From contig JBEIHH010000005.1 in the NCBI GenBank assembly GCA_040381475.1, positions 1 to 64,000 on the forward strand: DNA of 64,000 bases, read 5' to 3'. How positions within the stretch are numbered: position 1 is the stretch's first letter; each line of letters opens with the position of its first letter. The notes under the pieces are model-generated. The model did no database searches and was not told where the DNA came from. It was given only the letters and a program-made list of their open reading frames with translations. Source of the DNA: JAIBBG01 sp040381475. GTDB lineage: Bacteria; Bacteroidota; Bacteroidia; Flavobacteriales_D; Sanyastnellaceae. The position numbers were made by a program, and so were the translations under genes. Shown piece by piece: positions 43,535 to 53,474 of this stretch.

Positions 43535-45481
43535 ATGAAGAAGATATTGTTTATTGCACTGATTATCTGCGCCTCAAAATCCGAAGCCCAGACATATTTT
43601 TTGAACGGTGATGCAGAAGCAATTGGAGATGACTGCTATCAGCTCACCGGGCTATCTACATTCGAAAACGGGACTGTTTGGTATGCCGATCAGATTAATC
43701 TTGATGACCCATTTGACCTGCAGTTTTTGATGAATTTCGGAGACCTTGACGGATCCGGAGCCGACGGTATTTGTTTTGTATTGCAGACTGTAGGAACCAA
43801 TGCAATCGGGACCAACGGTGGCGGTATGGGGTATCTTGATTTCGGTACATCACTGGGAATTGAATTTGACACCTGGCAGAATGGCAATTATTCAGATCCG
43901 TCCGAAGATCATATTGCTATTCAGATCAACGGGAATATCGATCACAATTCAGTCAACAATATCGCAGGCCCTATTCAGGCGAACGCTCTGGATGTAAATA
44001 TTGAAGACGGTGAAAACCATGTCGTGCGCATAGTCTGGAATCCCGACGACCAGATTATTCAAGTCTACTTTGATTGCGTTTTCCGTTTGTCGGGAAATAT
44101 TGACATGGTAAATACAATATTCGGAGGTAACAATCTTGTAACGTGGGGATTTACGGCCGCAACAGGCGGTTCATTTAACACCCAGATTGTTTGTCTGCAG
44201 GAAAACATTCTGAATCAGACCGAAAACCTGACAATTTGCACGGGTGCTTCAGTTCAGCTCGTGGCGGGAGCATCGATAGATGGCATTTACTCATGGTCAC
44301 CTGAGACTTATCTTGATGATCCGCAAAGCGGTATTACAATTTGCACCGCTCCGGTTTCAACTCAATACTCGGTGAGTTTCAATGACCTCTGTAATGTTCC
44401 CACTGTCCTCAATTTCAACGTCAACGTTGAAGATCTTGAAGTAACTGTAGCGGATCCCGCTATCATCAATTGCATCAATGAAACAGCTGATGTCAGTGCG
44501 CAATTGAATCTCAATCTCGACGGAACCTATAGCTGGAATCTCAATGGAGTTCCGGTTGCTTCAGGAAATAATCTCAATGATTTTACGACAGACGAGCCCG
44601 GCATGTATAGCCTTGAAGTCAATGTACAGGATGTGTGCTTCGCTGAAACCTCATTCGAAGTAGAATCAGATTTTACTGTTTTCACGGCCAATGCAGGTGA
44701 TGACCAGGTGCTGAACTGTTTCAATGAAGAAGTATCATTGAACGGCAGCTACGGCGGCAGCAATGGATTAGTCATCTGGTCATTGAATGGTGTTCCTGTT
44801 GCCGGAGGAAATCAGAATACACTTGTTACTGATGATTCAGGGACTTATACATTCACTGTTGAACATCCGGTATCGGGATGTGCAACTGAAGATGTTGTTC
44901 AGGTAAATTCTGACTTTACCGCTCCAACCGTAAATACCGGAGCACAAGATTCCCTGACTTGTGTTTTTCCTACTGTTCAAATCCAGAACATACAAATTGT
45001 TTCGGAAAACGACTACAATGTTTCTTGGTCAACCACCGATGGCACAATTACCGGCAGCTCCAACATTGCAGGTGCATATGTCAGTTCACCGGGAACATAT
45101 ACCTTAGTCGTTCAGGACGCCTCAACGGGATGCACCGATGAAACAGATGTATATGTGGGCACAGCTGCAACATATAATGTAAATCTGTCATCGTTGACCT
45201 TCCCGAACATCATTACCGCTAATGGTGACTCCAAGAACGAACGCTGGCTGCCATTTTTGCTTGAGGATCCTTCAACAGATCTGAGCAGTATTTTCGAAGT
45301 ATACAGATTAACGATGTTCAACCGATGGGGAAAGATTATTTTCGAGTCCGACAGTTTCATCTCAGCATTCAATGGCAATGACCTTGAGGAGGGAGTTTAC
45401 TATTATACATTTCAGTATAGCACGAACTGCGATAATGGTAAAAACGGAGAAATCGCCGGCTACGTGCAACTGGTGCGTTGA
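43535..45481 (+). CDS. Secreted L-type-lectin-like protein with T9SS type B tail
   Basis: 648 residues from the ATG at 43535, which follows AAGGA; a longer frame from 43466 puts 23 residues before the signal peptide MKKILFIALIICASKSEAQ. Residues 20-225 resemble a legume-lectin beta-sandwich: LQFLMNFGDLDGSGADGICFVLQ, MGYLDFGTSLGIEFDTWQNG, then DHIAIQING and HVVRIVWNPDDQIIQVYFD. The D/N-rich GIEFDTWQNG and DHIAI segments are typical of the metal-binding site region. Ig-like repeats cover about 240-545. The tail from about 551 (SLTFPNIITANGDSKNE, FNRWGKIIFE, ending YVQLVR) is a type B sorting domain. Likely a sugar-binding adhesin. The downstream gene has a related C-terminal third. Confidence 0.85.
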   Translation: MKKILFIALIICASKSEAQTYFLNGDAEAIGDDCYQLTGLSTFENGTVWYADQINLDDPFDLQFLMNFGDLDGSGADGICFVLQTVGTNAIGTNGGGMGYLDFGTSLGIEFDTWQNGNYSDPSEDHIAIQINGNIDHNSVNNIAGPIQANALDVNIEDGENHVVRIVWNPDDQIIQVYFDCVFRLSGNIDMVNTIFGGNNLVTWGFTAATGGSFNTQIVCLQENILNQTENLTICTGASVQLVAGASIDGIYSWSPETYLDDPQSGITICTAPVSTQYSVSFNDLCNVPTVLNFNVNVEDLEVTVADPAIINCINETADVSAQLNLNLDGTYSWNLNGVPVASGNNLNDFTTDEPGMYSLEVNVQDVCFAETSFEVESDFTVFTANAGDDQVLNCFNEEVSLNGSYGGSNGLVIWSLNGVPVAGGNQNTLVTDDSGTYTFTVEHPVSGCATEDVVQVNSDFTAPTVNTGAQDSLTCVFPTVQIQNIQIVSENDYNVSWSTTDGTITGSSNIAGAYVSSPGTYTLVVQDASTGCTDETDVYVGTAATYNVNLSSLTFPNIITANGDSKNERWLPFLLEDPSTDLSSIFEVYRLTMFNRWGKIIFESDSFISAFNGNDLEEGVYYYTFQYSTNCDNGKNGEIAGYVQLVR

Positions 45482-45584
45482 TATCTTAAAGACAATCATG
45501 CGAAATGAATGGAAGGATGGGTAACAATGATATGTGGAGTTATAAGAAATTTCATTACTTTCACGTCGACCAAAACTCTTTTAT

Positions 45585-47273
45585 ATGAGACGCCTTTCGG
45601 TTTTATGCATTCTCGCCTTCATTCACTTTCATACTTTGTTTGCTCAAACGAACACGGGTGATTGTGAAGGAGCAATTGTCCTGTGTAATGATCTCTACAC
45701 TGAGGAAACAGCTCCTCCTGGAACCGGCAACGTATACGAATACACAGGGGTATGCAATAACAACCTCGAGACTATGAGTCTTTGGTACACTTTCACCGTA
45801 CAGCAAGATGGCAATCTCAGTTTTGTTCTCACTCCGGGTGATGGCGCTGATGACTATGACTGGGGATTGTTCGATATCACTGCGGGAGGGTGCGCCGGCA
45901 TTTCAGCAGGTGGATCTTCACCAGAAGTAAGTTGTAATTCGTGGGGAACATTGAATGGGGAAAACGGCGCCACAGGAATATCCACCTCAGACGGAGGTAC
46001 AGGAAACAGCAATGGTCCGGGCGACCTCAATGGTCCACCATTCAATGCTGATTTACCAGTAACAACAGGACAAACATTTGCACTGGTTGTAATGAACTGG
46101 TCAAATAGTCAAAACGGTTACACAATCGATTTTGGAGGCTCCACAGCCACCATTTATGATGACGTCAATCCCACCATTGTTGAAGTAACTCCCAATTGCA
46201 GCAACACTGAATTTCATATTACATTTTCAGAAAACATTATCAACGAGACTGCAGAAAGCCTCGACTTCCTCATTTCAGGCGCATCTGGTGACTATTCTAT
46301 AACCACGGTAGAAGCGGATGATCCCGGGGTACCAATGGATGACGGGTATACTCTTACTCTTTCACAAAGCATCATCGAAGCCGGCACCTACACCCTAATC
46401 GTTTCCAATGCCAGCGGCAACGTTGAAGACGCTTGCGGAAATCTGGCGATTGACGAAACATTCGAAATTGAATTGTTTGCTCCTCTTGCTTTCGATACAA
46501 CGATAACCACAGCCTGCAACGGCGTTGGCGGGTCAATTCAGCTGACCAATATCACCGGCGGAGAACCTCCATACATATTCGAAGTAAACAATCAGGCATA
46601 CAATGAATTCACAGCGACGGGACTTACTGATGGAAACTATGCTATTAGCATTGTTGACGCGAATAATTGTGAAATTACTTTTGATCTTGAAGTTCCCGAT
46701 AATCCGATTAGTCTGGAATTACCGGCCCAGGACAGTTTATCATGTGCCAACACAGAAGTAGAAATAACAGGTTTGCAATTATCACCGGATCAACCGGTGG
46801 ACTATTCATGGGCTTATGAAAGCAATGGTCAGTTCGGCCCTCTCAGCACCAATTCTTCAACGCCGGCATTGAGTGCAGCTGGAACGTACCAGGTAACTGC
46901 TACGAATACAAACAATGGCTGCAGCGCTGCAATTACATTTGAATTGTATTCCGAAAATGTGGATAAAATTGATTTGAGCGCCTTACGCTTTCCAAACATC
47001 ATCACACCGAATAATGACTCAAAGAATGAAGACTGGAGTCCATATATAGTCGGTGACGAAAACTTCAATGTTGCTTCAGTATTCGAAACATTTGATTTAA
47101 AAGTATACAATCGGTGGGGCAATCTCTTGTTCGACACACTAGAAGGAACTGGACGTAGATGGTCCGCCAATGAAGCAGAAGAAGGCACCTATTACTACGT
47201 TTTGAATTATCGCATAACATGTGGTGGACTGCAGGAAGGCACTATGACGGGCAGCATTCAGGTAGTCCGCTAA
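45585..47273 (+). CDS. Secreted adhesin-like protein with T9SS type B tail, paralogue of upstream gene
   Basis: 562 residues. Signal peptide MRRLSVLCILAFIHFHTLFAQ. Residues 25-185 form a beta-rich domain (ETMSLWYTFTVQQDGNLSF, DYDWGLFDIT) like those in other gliding-associated C-terminal proteins. Then comes an SbsA-type Ig-like domain (about 190-300, FHITFSENIINETAESLDF) and further Ig-like repeats. The last repeat (QDSLSCANTEVEI...) and the tail from about 464 (LRFPNIITPNNDSKNEDWSP, YNRWGNLLFD, ending IQVVR) closely resemble those of the upstream lectin-like protein, so the pair shares a duplicated C-terminal half. A surface protein is likely; no enzyme motif is seen. Confidence 0.85.
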   Translation: MRRLSVLCILAFIHFHTLFAQTNTGDCEGAIVLCNDLYTEETAPPGTGNVYEYTGVCNNNLETMSLWYTFTVQQDGNLSFVLTPGDGADDYDWGLFDITAGGCAGISAGGSSPEVSCNSWGTLNGENGATGISTSDGGTGNSNGPGDLNGPPFNADLPVTTGQTFALVVMNWSNSQNGYTIDFGGSTATIYDDVNPTIVEVTPNCSNTEFHITFSENIINETAESLDFLISGASGDYSITTVEADDPGVPMDDGYTLTLSQSIIEAGTYTLIVSNASGNVEDACGNLAIDETFEIELFAPLAFDTTITTACNGVGGSIQLTNITGGEPPYIFEVNNQAYNEFTATGLTDGNYAISIVDANNCEITFDLEVPDNPISLELPAQDSLSCANTEVEITGLQLSPDQPVDYSWAYESNGQFGPLSTNSSTPALSAAGTYQVTATNTNNGCSAAITFELYSENVDKIDLSALRFPNIITPNNDSKNEDWSPYIVGDENFNVASVFETFDLKVYNRWGNLLFDTLEGTGRRWSANEAEEGTYYYVLNYRITCGGLQEGTMTGSIQVVR

Positions 47274-47313
47274 ATTCCTAACGGCGGTTATCTTCGCTGA
47301 AAATTCGGTAGCA

Positions 47314-48588
47314 TTGAATATTCCAATAGTATCAAAAAAACGCGTTGTCATTATTGGAGGTGGTTTCGCCGGACTGAAATTTGCGAAAGGTTTGAGAGGA
47401 CAAGACTTTCAGGTAGTGATGATCGACAAACACAACTACCACGCATTTCAGCCATTGTTATATCAGGTAGCTACAGCAGGTCTTGAGCCCGGTAGTATTG
47501 CCTATCCGTTGCGTAAAATCCTCAATACTTACCAAGACTATTTCTTCCGTATGGCCGAAGTGAGCCGCGTAAATCATGCTGAGAATAAAATTGAGACCAA
47601 TATCGGCGAGCTCAAATATGATTATCTGGTTATTGCTACCGGAGCAACGACCAATTTTTTCGGAAATAAAAATCTGGAATCGCTTTGTATGCCCATGAAA
47701 ACTGTCAGCGAGGCTCTTGATATCAGGAGCCTGATGCTGCAGAATCTGGAAAAAGCCCTTCTCACAAACAACCCACAGGACAAAGACTCACTAATGGGAA
47801 TTGTCATTGTAGGCGGAGGACCTACAGGTGTTGAGCTGGCTGGGGCACTTGCAGAGCTCAAGGCAGATATCCTGCCAAAGGATTATCCTGATCTGGATAT
47901 GCGCGTGATGGATATTCATCTTCTCGACGCCAATGCAAGATTGCTCAAAGAAATGAGCGAAAAAACCAGCATCAAAGCTTTCGAAGCTTTGCAGAATATG
48001 GGAGTAGACATTCATCTCAACACGCGCGTTACAGACTATGACGGGAAAACAATTACATGTCTGGATGGAAGTCAACTGAGAGCTGCGATGGTGATTTGGG
48101 CTGCCGGTGTTAAAGCGCATTTTCCTGAAGGCATTTCCGCATCATCGATCATTGGAGGCCGCATCTCGGTTGATACTGTCAGTCAGGTTAATTCTATGGA
48201 GAATATTTTTGCTATAGGTGATTGTGCGACCATGGTTAGTGAAAGTTATCCTAAAGGCCATCCGATGATGGCTCAACCTGCCATGCAGCAGGGAGCAGCT
48301 CTTGCGAAAAACTTGCCCCTCATCCGCGACGGCAAAGCACCGAAGCCTTTCGTTTATAAAAACTTTGGGTCCATGGCGACCATTGGGAGAAACAAGGCAG
48401 TGACTGAATTACCCCGCATCAAACTTTACGGCTGGATGGCATGGATGGCATGGTTATTTGTTCATGTGGCACAACTGATCGGCTTTCGCAACAAAATCAT
48501 GGTGTTGATTAGTTGGGCTCAGAACTATCTCAGACATGCCCGCGATCTTCGTCTCATCATACGCCCCTTCAGGCGCTCATCATCTTAA
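47314..48588 (+). CDS. Type II NADH dehydrogenase-like FAD oxidoreductase (TTG start)
   Basis: A 424-residue flavoprotein of the NDH-2 family, which passes electrons from NADH to quinone without pumping protons. FAD-binding VVIIGGGFAGLKFAKGL is at about 11-27, NADH-binding GIVIVGGGPTGVELAG at about 162-177, and IFAIGDCA at about 302-309. AQPAMQQGAALAKNL follows. The C-terminal hydrophobic segment (about 365-400, WMAWMAWLFVHVAQLIGF) probably seats it on the membrane. The start is TTG at 47314: the frame is open back to 47266 but has no ATG or GTG, so a non-ATG start is needed. The last 9 bases overlap the opposite-strand M1 peptidase gene. Confidence 0.9.
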   Translation: MNIPIVSKKRVVIIGGGFAGLKFAKGLRGQDFQVVMIDKHNYHAFQPLLYQVATAGLEPGSIAYPLRKILNTYQDYFFRMAEVSRVNHAENKIETNIGELKYDYLVIATGATTNFFGNKNLESLCMPMKTVSEALDIRSLMLQNLEKALLTNNPQDKDSLMGIVIVGGGPTGVELAGALAELKADILPKDYPDLDMRVMDIHLLDANARLLKEMSEKTSIKAFEALQNMGVDIHLNTRVTDYDGKTITCLDGSQLRAAMVIWAAGVKAHFPEGISASSIIGGRISVDTVSQVNSMENIFAIGDCATMVSESYPKGHPMMAQPAMQQGAALAKNLPLIRDGKAPKPFVYKNFGSMATIGRNKAVTELPRIKLYGWMAWMAWLFVHVAQLIGFRNKIMVLISWAQNYLRHARDLRLIIRPFRRSSS

Positions 48589-51033
48589 AATCTCAAACTT
48601 TTCCAATCCAATAAGATCGCCCTTTTCAGAAACAACCCTGAGGAAGAAAATGCCGGAATCAAGAGAGGAAGTGTCAATTTCCTTGGTAAAATTTTCCTCA
48701 ACCTTACCTGATGATCGTTGCACCAGTTTGCCATTTACCGAGAGCACATCAAAAAGTGCTGTTTCCGGAGAAGGGTAATTTCCTGTAACAAGAATACGGT
48801 CGGTAGCCGGATTCGGGTAAACCACAAACACTGCAGATTTAAACGGTGAAATATCTACATCTGCCGATATATCACCATTGGCAAAAGCATATTGCCCTTG
48901 CCTGAGAGGATCAATGTCGAAACTGCCATCACCATTTGTGAGCGAACCACCGCCTAATGTAAAATCCGGACTCAGTTCCCAGGGCTGTGAAGAATCTTCG
49001 CGGTAAAGCAGCACAGCAGATTGCTCGCCTTCGTTGTATAAGTCATAGTCAAGATCTGTTTCTTCTGAACCGTTGTAGTAAACCTTACCGGTGAAATAAT
49101 CACCTTCGTTCCAAAGTCCATCCACAATAAAATAATGCTTGTCGGAAATCTCGTAAATGCCATCGCCTAAAGGTTGCTGATCAGGAGCTGCCCATATGTG
49201 TTCAACCCGAATGAGTGATGAATCGACAACATTTTCTTTGCTCACACGAAATTCCACGTATGGCAAAACAGGATACAATGATTCATCAGCCAGCTGTACG
49301 AATTCATGATCCATTCTTGCTTGATTCAATCTGTTGTAGCCATTGAGCACAACAATTTCAGGCTCAAATGGCACATTGAAGTTTTTTACCGAATACTGTC
49401 CGCTCAATACAGTCTGCGCATCATATCGTTCGTAATTGCTTCCAATGAATGTTACATCCAGCGGTACATTATCATAATACTGCGGACACTCGCGAAGCTT
49501 TTGTTGAACGAAAATTTCAACACTAAAATCAGATCCGTTCGCAGCCACCTGAAAAGAATCAGTGACAAAAACCGAGAACCCAGGTGAAAAAATCTGATCA
49601 TCAAAAAAATCGTCAAGACTTACACCAGATTCTTCTTCGAGCTTATCGCGAAATTGTTCAGGAGTGACATCCTCGTATACGTTGTTGGTTTGCACGCCAG
49701 TCATTGCCTGTCTGAATAATTCATCGCCGAGATAGCCCCTAAGATTGTGTAATACAGAAGCTCCCTTGTAGTACGTATGTGTTCCATAAATTACTTCATC
49801 CGGCATTGGCGACATAGGATAAAAACCGTCATCATCAATATGCGCATTTTTCAAAACATCCAGGTGATTGGTTTTTACCTGTTCAACAAAATCTTCATTT
49901 CCTAAGAGCCACTCAGTAAACAAATGCGCCGAATATTCTGCAGGACCTTCCTTCAACCACATATCATTGTGGTTGTGAGGAGTAACAATGTTACCCCACC
50001 AGTGATGACCAAGCTCATGCGCCATAAGTCTGTTGTTGGGACCCAACGGTTCATTGATCATGTATTGTGGATAGGCAATGTTTGTTGAGATTTCGAGTGC
50101 CCCATCTGTTGTCAGCACATATCCGACACGTTGCCAGGCATAAGGTCCGAACCAATATTCGAGTGCATCAACGCATGAACCAATATTCTGCAGAACGTTT
50201 TGCATTGCTGACATATGCGTAGACTTGGCAGTAAAGCGAATTGGGATATCACCATTGGCTCCAGAATAAATAAAATTATAGTCATCGTAATCGGCCACGG
50301 CAATTGCGCTTAGGTGAGTTGGGATGGGCTGCTCCATGGCAAAAGAGCGGATGATGGTATCCCCTTCCAGTTCTATCTCTCCGAGATAAGTCCCCTGGCA
50401 ATGCGCTTCATAAACACCTGCACTTTTCACATTGTAAGTGTATGTGGCCCTCTCAACGAATGAGTCAAAACACGGATACCAGACTCGGCCGAAATTTGGT
50501 GGAATAGTAGTCAGTCCAATTCCAAGATTGTAGATATAATTGCTTTCAAAATAGAAACCTCCCCAGGTAGGATCCTGATATGGATTGCCATGATAATAAA
50601 CTGTGATGAATTGCGTCTCCCCTATCGCAGGTGTTGCAGCGAATTGTACATCGAGAATATCGCCATCATAAGCGTAAGTCAAAGATTCTGCAGAATCATC
50701 CTTCACGGAATCAACCTGTAGCTGATAAAGATCAAAACGAATATGATCCTGGTTTGCCATCAGCGGTTGCACTTCAATGATGGTTTCCGCCTTGATGGAT
50801 TGTCCGGCATAATCTGTTACATCAATATTGATTGTATAGCTAACAATATCAAACGTATCACTTCTAGCAATACTTTGATTGAGCAATACCCGCTCATGAT
50901 CAGTGAGTGGTTTTAATTTACCTTTCTTGTTATGTGTCTGGTGACAACCGTGCAAGGCTCTTACCTGAGCTGAAGTATCAGAACCCATGATAATAAACAC
51001 AAAAAAAGCGATCAAATAAAAATAGCTTCTCAT
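48580..51033 (-). CDS. Secreted M1-family aminopeptidase with T9SS type A tail
   Basis: 817 residues. Signal peptide MRSYFYLIAFFVFIIMGSDTSAQ. M1 zinc peptidase with HELGHHWWG (H339, E340, H343) and E362 in LKEGPAEY as the third zinc ligand (HExxH-X18-E). DGALE at 310-314 replaces the usual GAMEN exopeptidase motif. Y and R residues for transition-state binding are expected near TYYKGASVLH (about 420). After the catalytic part come beta domains, and the tail from about 733 (FVVYPNPATDRILV, LDSGIFFLRVV) is a type A T9SS domain, so the enzyme acts outside the cell. It removes N-terminal residues from peptides. Convergent overlap of 9 bases with the NADH dehydrogenase gene. Confidence 0.9.
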   Translation of the reverse strand: MRSYFYLIAFFVFIIMGSDTSAQVRALHGCHQTHNKKGKLKPLTDHERVLLNQSIARSDTFDIVSYTINIDVTDYAGQSIKAETIIEVQPLMANQDHIRFDLYQLQVDSVKDDSAESLTYAYDGDILDVQFAATPAIGETQFITVYYHGNPYQDPTWGGFYFESNYIYNLGIGLTTIPPNFGRVWYPCFDSFVERATYTYNVKSAGVYEAHCQGTYLGEIELEGDTIIRSFAMEQPIPTHLSAIAVADYDDYNFIYSGANGDIPIRFTAKSTHMSAMQNVLQNIGSCVDALEYWFGPYAWQRVGYVLTTDGALEISTNIAYPQYMINEPLGPNNRLMAHELGHHWWGNIVTPHNHNDMWLKEGPAEYSAHLFTEWLLGNEDFVEQVKTNHLDVLKNAHIDDDGFYPMSPMPDEVIYGTHTYYKGASVLHNLRGYLGDELFRQAMTGVQTNNVYEDVTPEQFRDKLEEESGVSLDDFFDDQIFSPGFSVFVTDSFQVAANGSDFSVEIFVQQKLRECPQYYDNVPLDVTFIGSNYERYDAQTVLSGQYSVKNFNVPFEPEIVVLNGYNRLNQARMDHEFVQLADESLYPVLPYVEFRVSKENVVDSSLIRVEHIWAAPDQQPLGDGIYEISDKHYFIVDGLWNEGDYFTGKVYYNGSEETDLDYDLYNEGEQSAVLLYREDSSQPWELSPDFTLGGGSLTNGDGSFDIDPLRQGQYAFANGDISADVDISPFKSAVFVVYPNPATDRILVTGNYPSPETALFDVLSVNGKLVQRSSGKVEENFTKEIDTSSLDSGIFFLRVVSEKGDLIGLEKFEILR

Positions 51034-51109
51034 AACCGTGGTATTTTGTGTGAAAGGTAATAGGTAGGGTCTTTGACATGAATATCAAAAATCCAAAAAC
51101 CTCAAAATG

Positions 51110-51616
51110 CTATTGGGTCAATAATGATGACAACCGGGCTGTTGCGGATTCCCAATGAAAATTGGCCGTGACAAAAGACTTACCTGCCAGCGCCAGTTCC
51201 TGAGCTGATGCAGGATTTTCGAGCAACCAGACCGCTCTTTCGGCGAATTTTTCGATATCATCTTCAATCAGTATGTAAATGCCCGTGGTTGCATTCAGGG
51301 CACCCGCTACAAGTGATGAAGTAATACATGGCAACTCCATTGACATTGCTTCCAGTAATTTATTCTGAAGTCCACTACCGGTGCTCATTGGAGCAATAAA
51401 AATCCTTGCGCTGTTATATGCGTCACGTATATCATTCATCCATCCCGTAACCACAACATTTTTAGATTGCAGTTCTCTGATAACAGGCGTAGGATTGGCA
51501 CCGGCTATGAGCAAGGTAGTTTCCGGTCTTCTTTGCAGAATGCATGGCATGATTTCCCGCACAATCTTAACAGCACAATCGATATTTGGCGAGTAACTCA
51601 TATTTCCCGTAAACAC
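51110..51616 (-). pseudogene. C-terminal half of a GT4 glycosyltransferase, separated by frameshift
   Basis: The 168-residue C-terminal half of a GT4-type glycosyltransferase: VFTGNMSYSPNIDCAVKIV at the start, the UDP/GDP-sugar binding region AGANPTPVIRELQSKNVVVTG, APMSTGSGLQNKLLEAM and the conserved E in that helix. It lacks an acceptor domain and has no proper start, only a GTG at 51616. The upstream frame (51598-52275) provides the N-terminal half, ending with an out-of-frame tail. The two halves join if one base is added in the homopolymer runs at 51642-51646 or 51653-51659. The gene is either broken, mis-sequenced or rejoined by slippage. Confidence 0.8.
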
Positions 51617-52275
51617 AAGGTCATAAAGCCGCCCGGCATCCTTTTTCTTGCGAAAAAAACCGTATCAATACCATTCGGTATCACAACAATTTTATTCCTG
51701 TCGGGATGAAAAATCAGCTGCTGATCCTGTTCACTGATGATCGTATGATGGTCGAAATAGTCGAATATCAGGTGTTCATAGTTTCTGAGTCTTTTCGCTT
51801 CTTCTTTAACCAAATATTTCATGAGAAATCCCGCGCCCTCAGCTCTCCGCATCAAGCCTGAACTCAATGCATCCATGTAATCAATAGTTTTGCGGATGTG
51901 ATGTAGATTTTTGACATACTCTGATGTACGAATCAGCTGGCAATAGATATGATCGGGCCCAAATTCTTCAATAAACCTGGAAACTTTATTGTAAGCGCGC
52001 CGCTGAAAAAAGTAATTGACCTGAAAAGGTTTCGAAGAAAACGGTGCAATAAGAAGCCTCCAGAGAATAAGAGCTTTGTTCAAGCTTACTATCTCAACAT
52101 TTGGCGTAATCTGCTTGAGTTGTTCAAGTGCATCCGGATGAACAGGGCCATCACTGAGACAACATAGAAAAACCTCGTGCTCTTCGGCTAAATACTTCAG
52201 CTGATGGTATGCTCTTAGTTTGTCGCCTTTTTCGAGCGGCCAGGGAACACGACTTACAAGCATGAACACTTTCAT
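51598..52275 (-). pseudogene. N-terminal half of a GT4 glycosyltransferase, frameshifted
   Basis: The 225-residue N-terminal acceptor domain of a GT4 glycosyltransferase (MKVFMLVSRVPWPLEKGDKLRAYHQLKYL, with WPLEKGDKLR as in sugar transferases of the PEP-CTERM/exopolysaccharide type, and VVIPNGIDTVFF at the hinge). After PNGIDTVFFA the frame continues with RKRMPGGFMTLCLREI and a stop, which matches no family; the homologous continuation (DAGRLYDLVFTGNM) is in the -1 frame. The intact protein would be about 390 residues. It overlaps the preceding GT4 gene by 4 bases (ATGA). If the frameshift is real, this transferase is inactive. Confidence 0.8.
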
Positions 52276-53474
52276 CCTTTGCGAAGCAATTTGTAAAAAT
52301 CAACCAGTTGATTGGTAATATGAACATTATTGAAATATGTGCTCACATGCACCCTGCCAAGTACCCCCAGCGAGTGAGTCAATTGTGGTGATTCAATCAA
52401 TTCATCCAAAGCTTCCAGCCATTCTTCCGGTCTGTCGGCTAGCATAATATTTTTGCGATCGGTACAATTCAATCCTTCCGCCCCGAGTGCAGTGCTGATT
52501 ACAGCCTTTCCCAGTGCCATACCCTCTATTATTTTTACCCTGATACCTCCAGCACTTAACAGAGGAACCACCATGATTGCTTTGGTCCGCATAAAGGCAA
52601 TCGCATCTTCTACTTCTCCAACCATCTCAACATTGGGCAAATCTATTTTTCTGATTTCATCAGACATGTTCCTGCCGGCGAGATACATTTTCAGGCTGGG
52701 ATATTTTTCATGAATTAAAGGCCAGATCGATCTAAGAAACCACAAAATACCTTCCAGATTAGGTCCCCAGTCCATGGCACCGAGGTGAAAAAGAGCGAAT
52801 TCCTGTTGAACTGTTTCATCGATTGGATATTTTTCCAGATCAATGCCAAAAGGTACGGTTTTGATTTTCTTGTTTATTCCCAGTGCCAGAATACGCTTTC
52901 TGTCCTCTTCACTTATCGCAGCAATTCCACTTACCTCATCAAGCATACTAAGTTCATAATTCCTAAGCTTTTTAGTGAGATAGTTCAGATAAGTCCTTTT
53001 TAAAATATTTTTTGTCCCCCTTGCGATTTTTTCCCAAATCACGAACTCCAGATTATGCGACCTGAGAACAATCGGAGTTTTACAATAGCGCCTGATTGTG
53101 CCTACATAAGGTGTCATAAACAGACTTTCAAGATGGATAATATCAAACTGTTCTTTTTTCAGCAATTTGGTAAGTTTGATATCATAATCGGTAGAAAAAA
53201 ACCGACTGATATTATAAGAATCGGAGGTGATGAAACTCGCAAAAGCATCAACCGGATTAACACGTGTATCGATATAAACACCTTCAATTCCGGTTTGCTC
53301 CAGATAATCCTGAGATATCTGTTCAGGCAGGAAATCATGTTTCTGAGTAAAGATTGTCAGAATTTTTACCTTATGACCAGCCGCAAGCAATCCCTGTGTA
53401 ATGTTGTTCATGGCAATGCAACCGCCATCTCGTGCCGGCAACGGAGGTTTCAAACAGAGTTGTAAAATCTTCAT
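52272..53474 (-). CDS. GT4-family glycosyltransferase
   Basis: A 400-residue GT-B glycosyltransferase. The N-terminal domain opens with MKILQLCLKPPLPARDGGCI, a glycine-rich acceptor loop (ARDGGCIAMNNIT), and has IIHLESLFMTPYV and SHNLEFVIWEKIA. The C-terminal donor domain has HLGAMDWGPNLEGILWFL, the region ...VEMVGEVEDAIAFM, and the conserved helix PLLSAGGIRVKIIEGMALGKAVIST with the E of the E-X7-E motif. It transfers a sugar from a nucleotide donor, probably to a polysaccharide or LPS intermediate at the cytoplasmic face of the membrane. Overlaps with both neighbours (4 bases each) put it in an operon with the LptF/G-like permease and a second GT4. Confidence 0.92.
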   Translation of the reverse strand: MKILQLCLKPPLPARDGGCIAMNNITQGLLAAGHKVKILTIFTQKHDFLPEQISQDYLEQTGIEGVYIDTRVNPVDAFASFITSDSYNISRFFSTDYDIKLTKLLKKEQFDIIHLESLFMTPYVGTIRRYCKTPIVLRSHNLEFVIWEKIARGTKNILKRTYLNYLTKKLRNYELSMLDEVSGIAAISEEDRKRILALGINKKIKTVPFGIDLEKYPIDETVQQEFALFHLGAMDWGPNLEGILWFLRSIWPLIHEKYPSLKMYLAGRNMSDEIRKIDLPNVEMVGEVEDAIAFMRTKAIMVVPLLSAGGIRVKIIEGMALGKAVISTALGAEGLNCTDRKNIMLADRPEEWLEALDELIESPQLTHSLGVLGRVHVSTYFNNVHITNQLVDFYKLLRKG

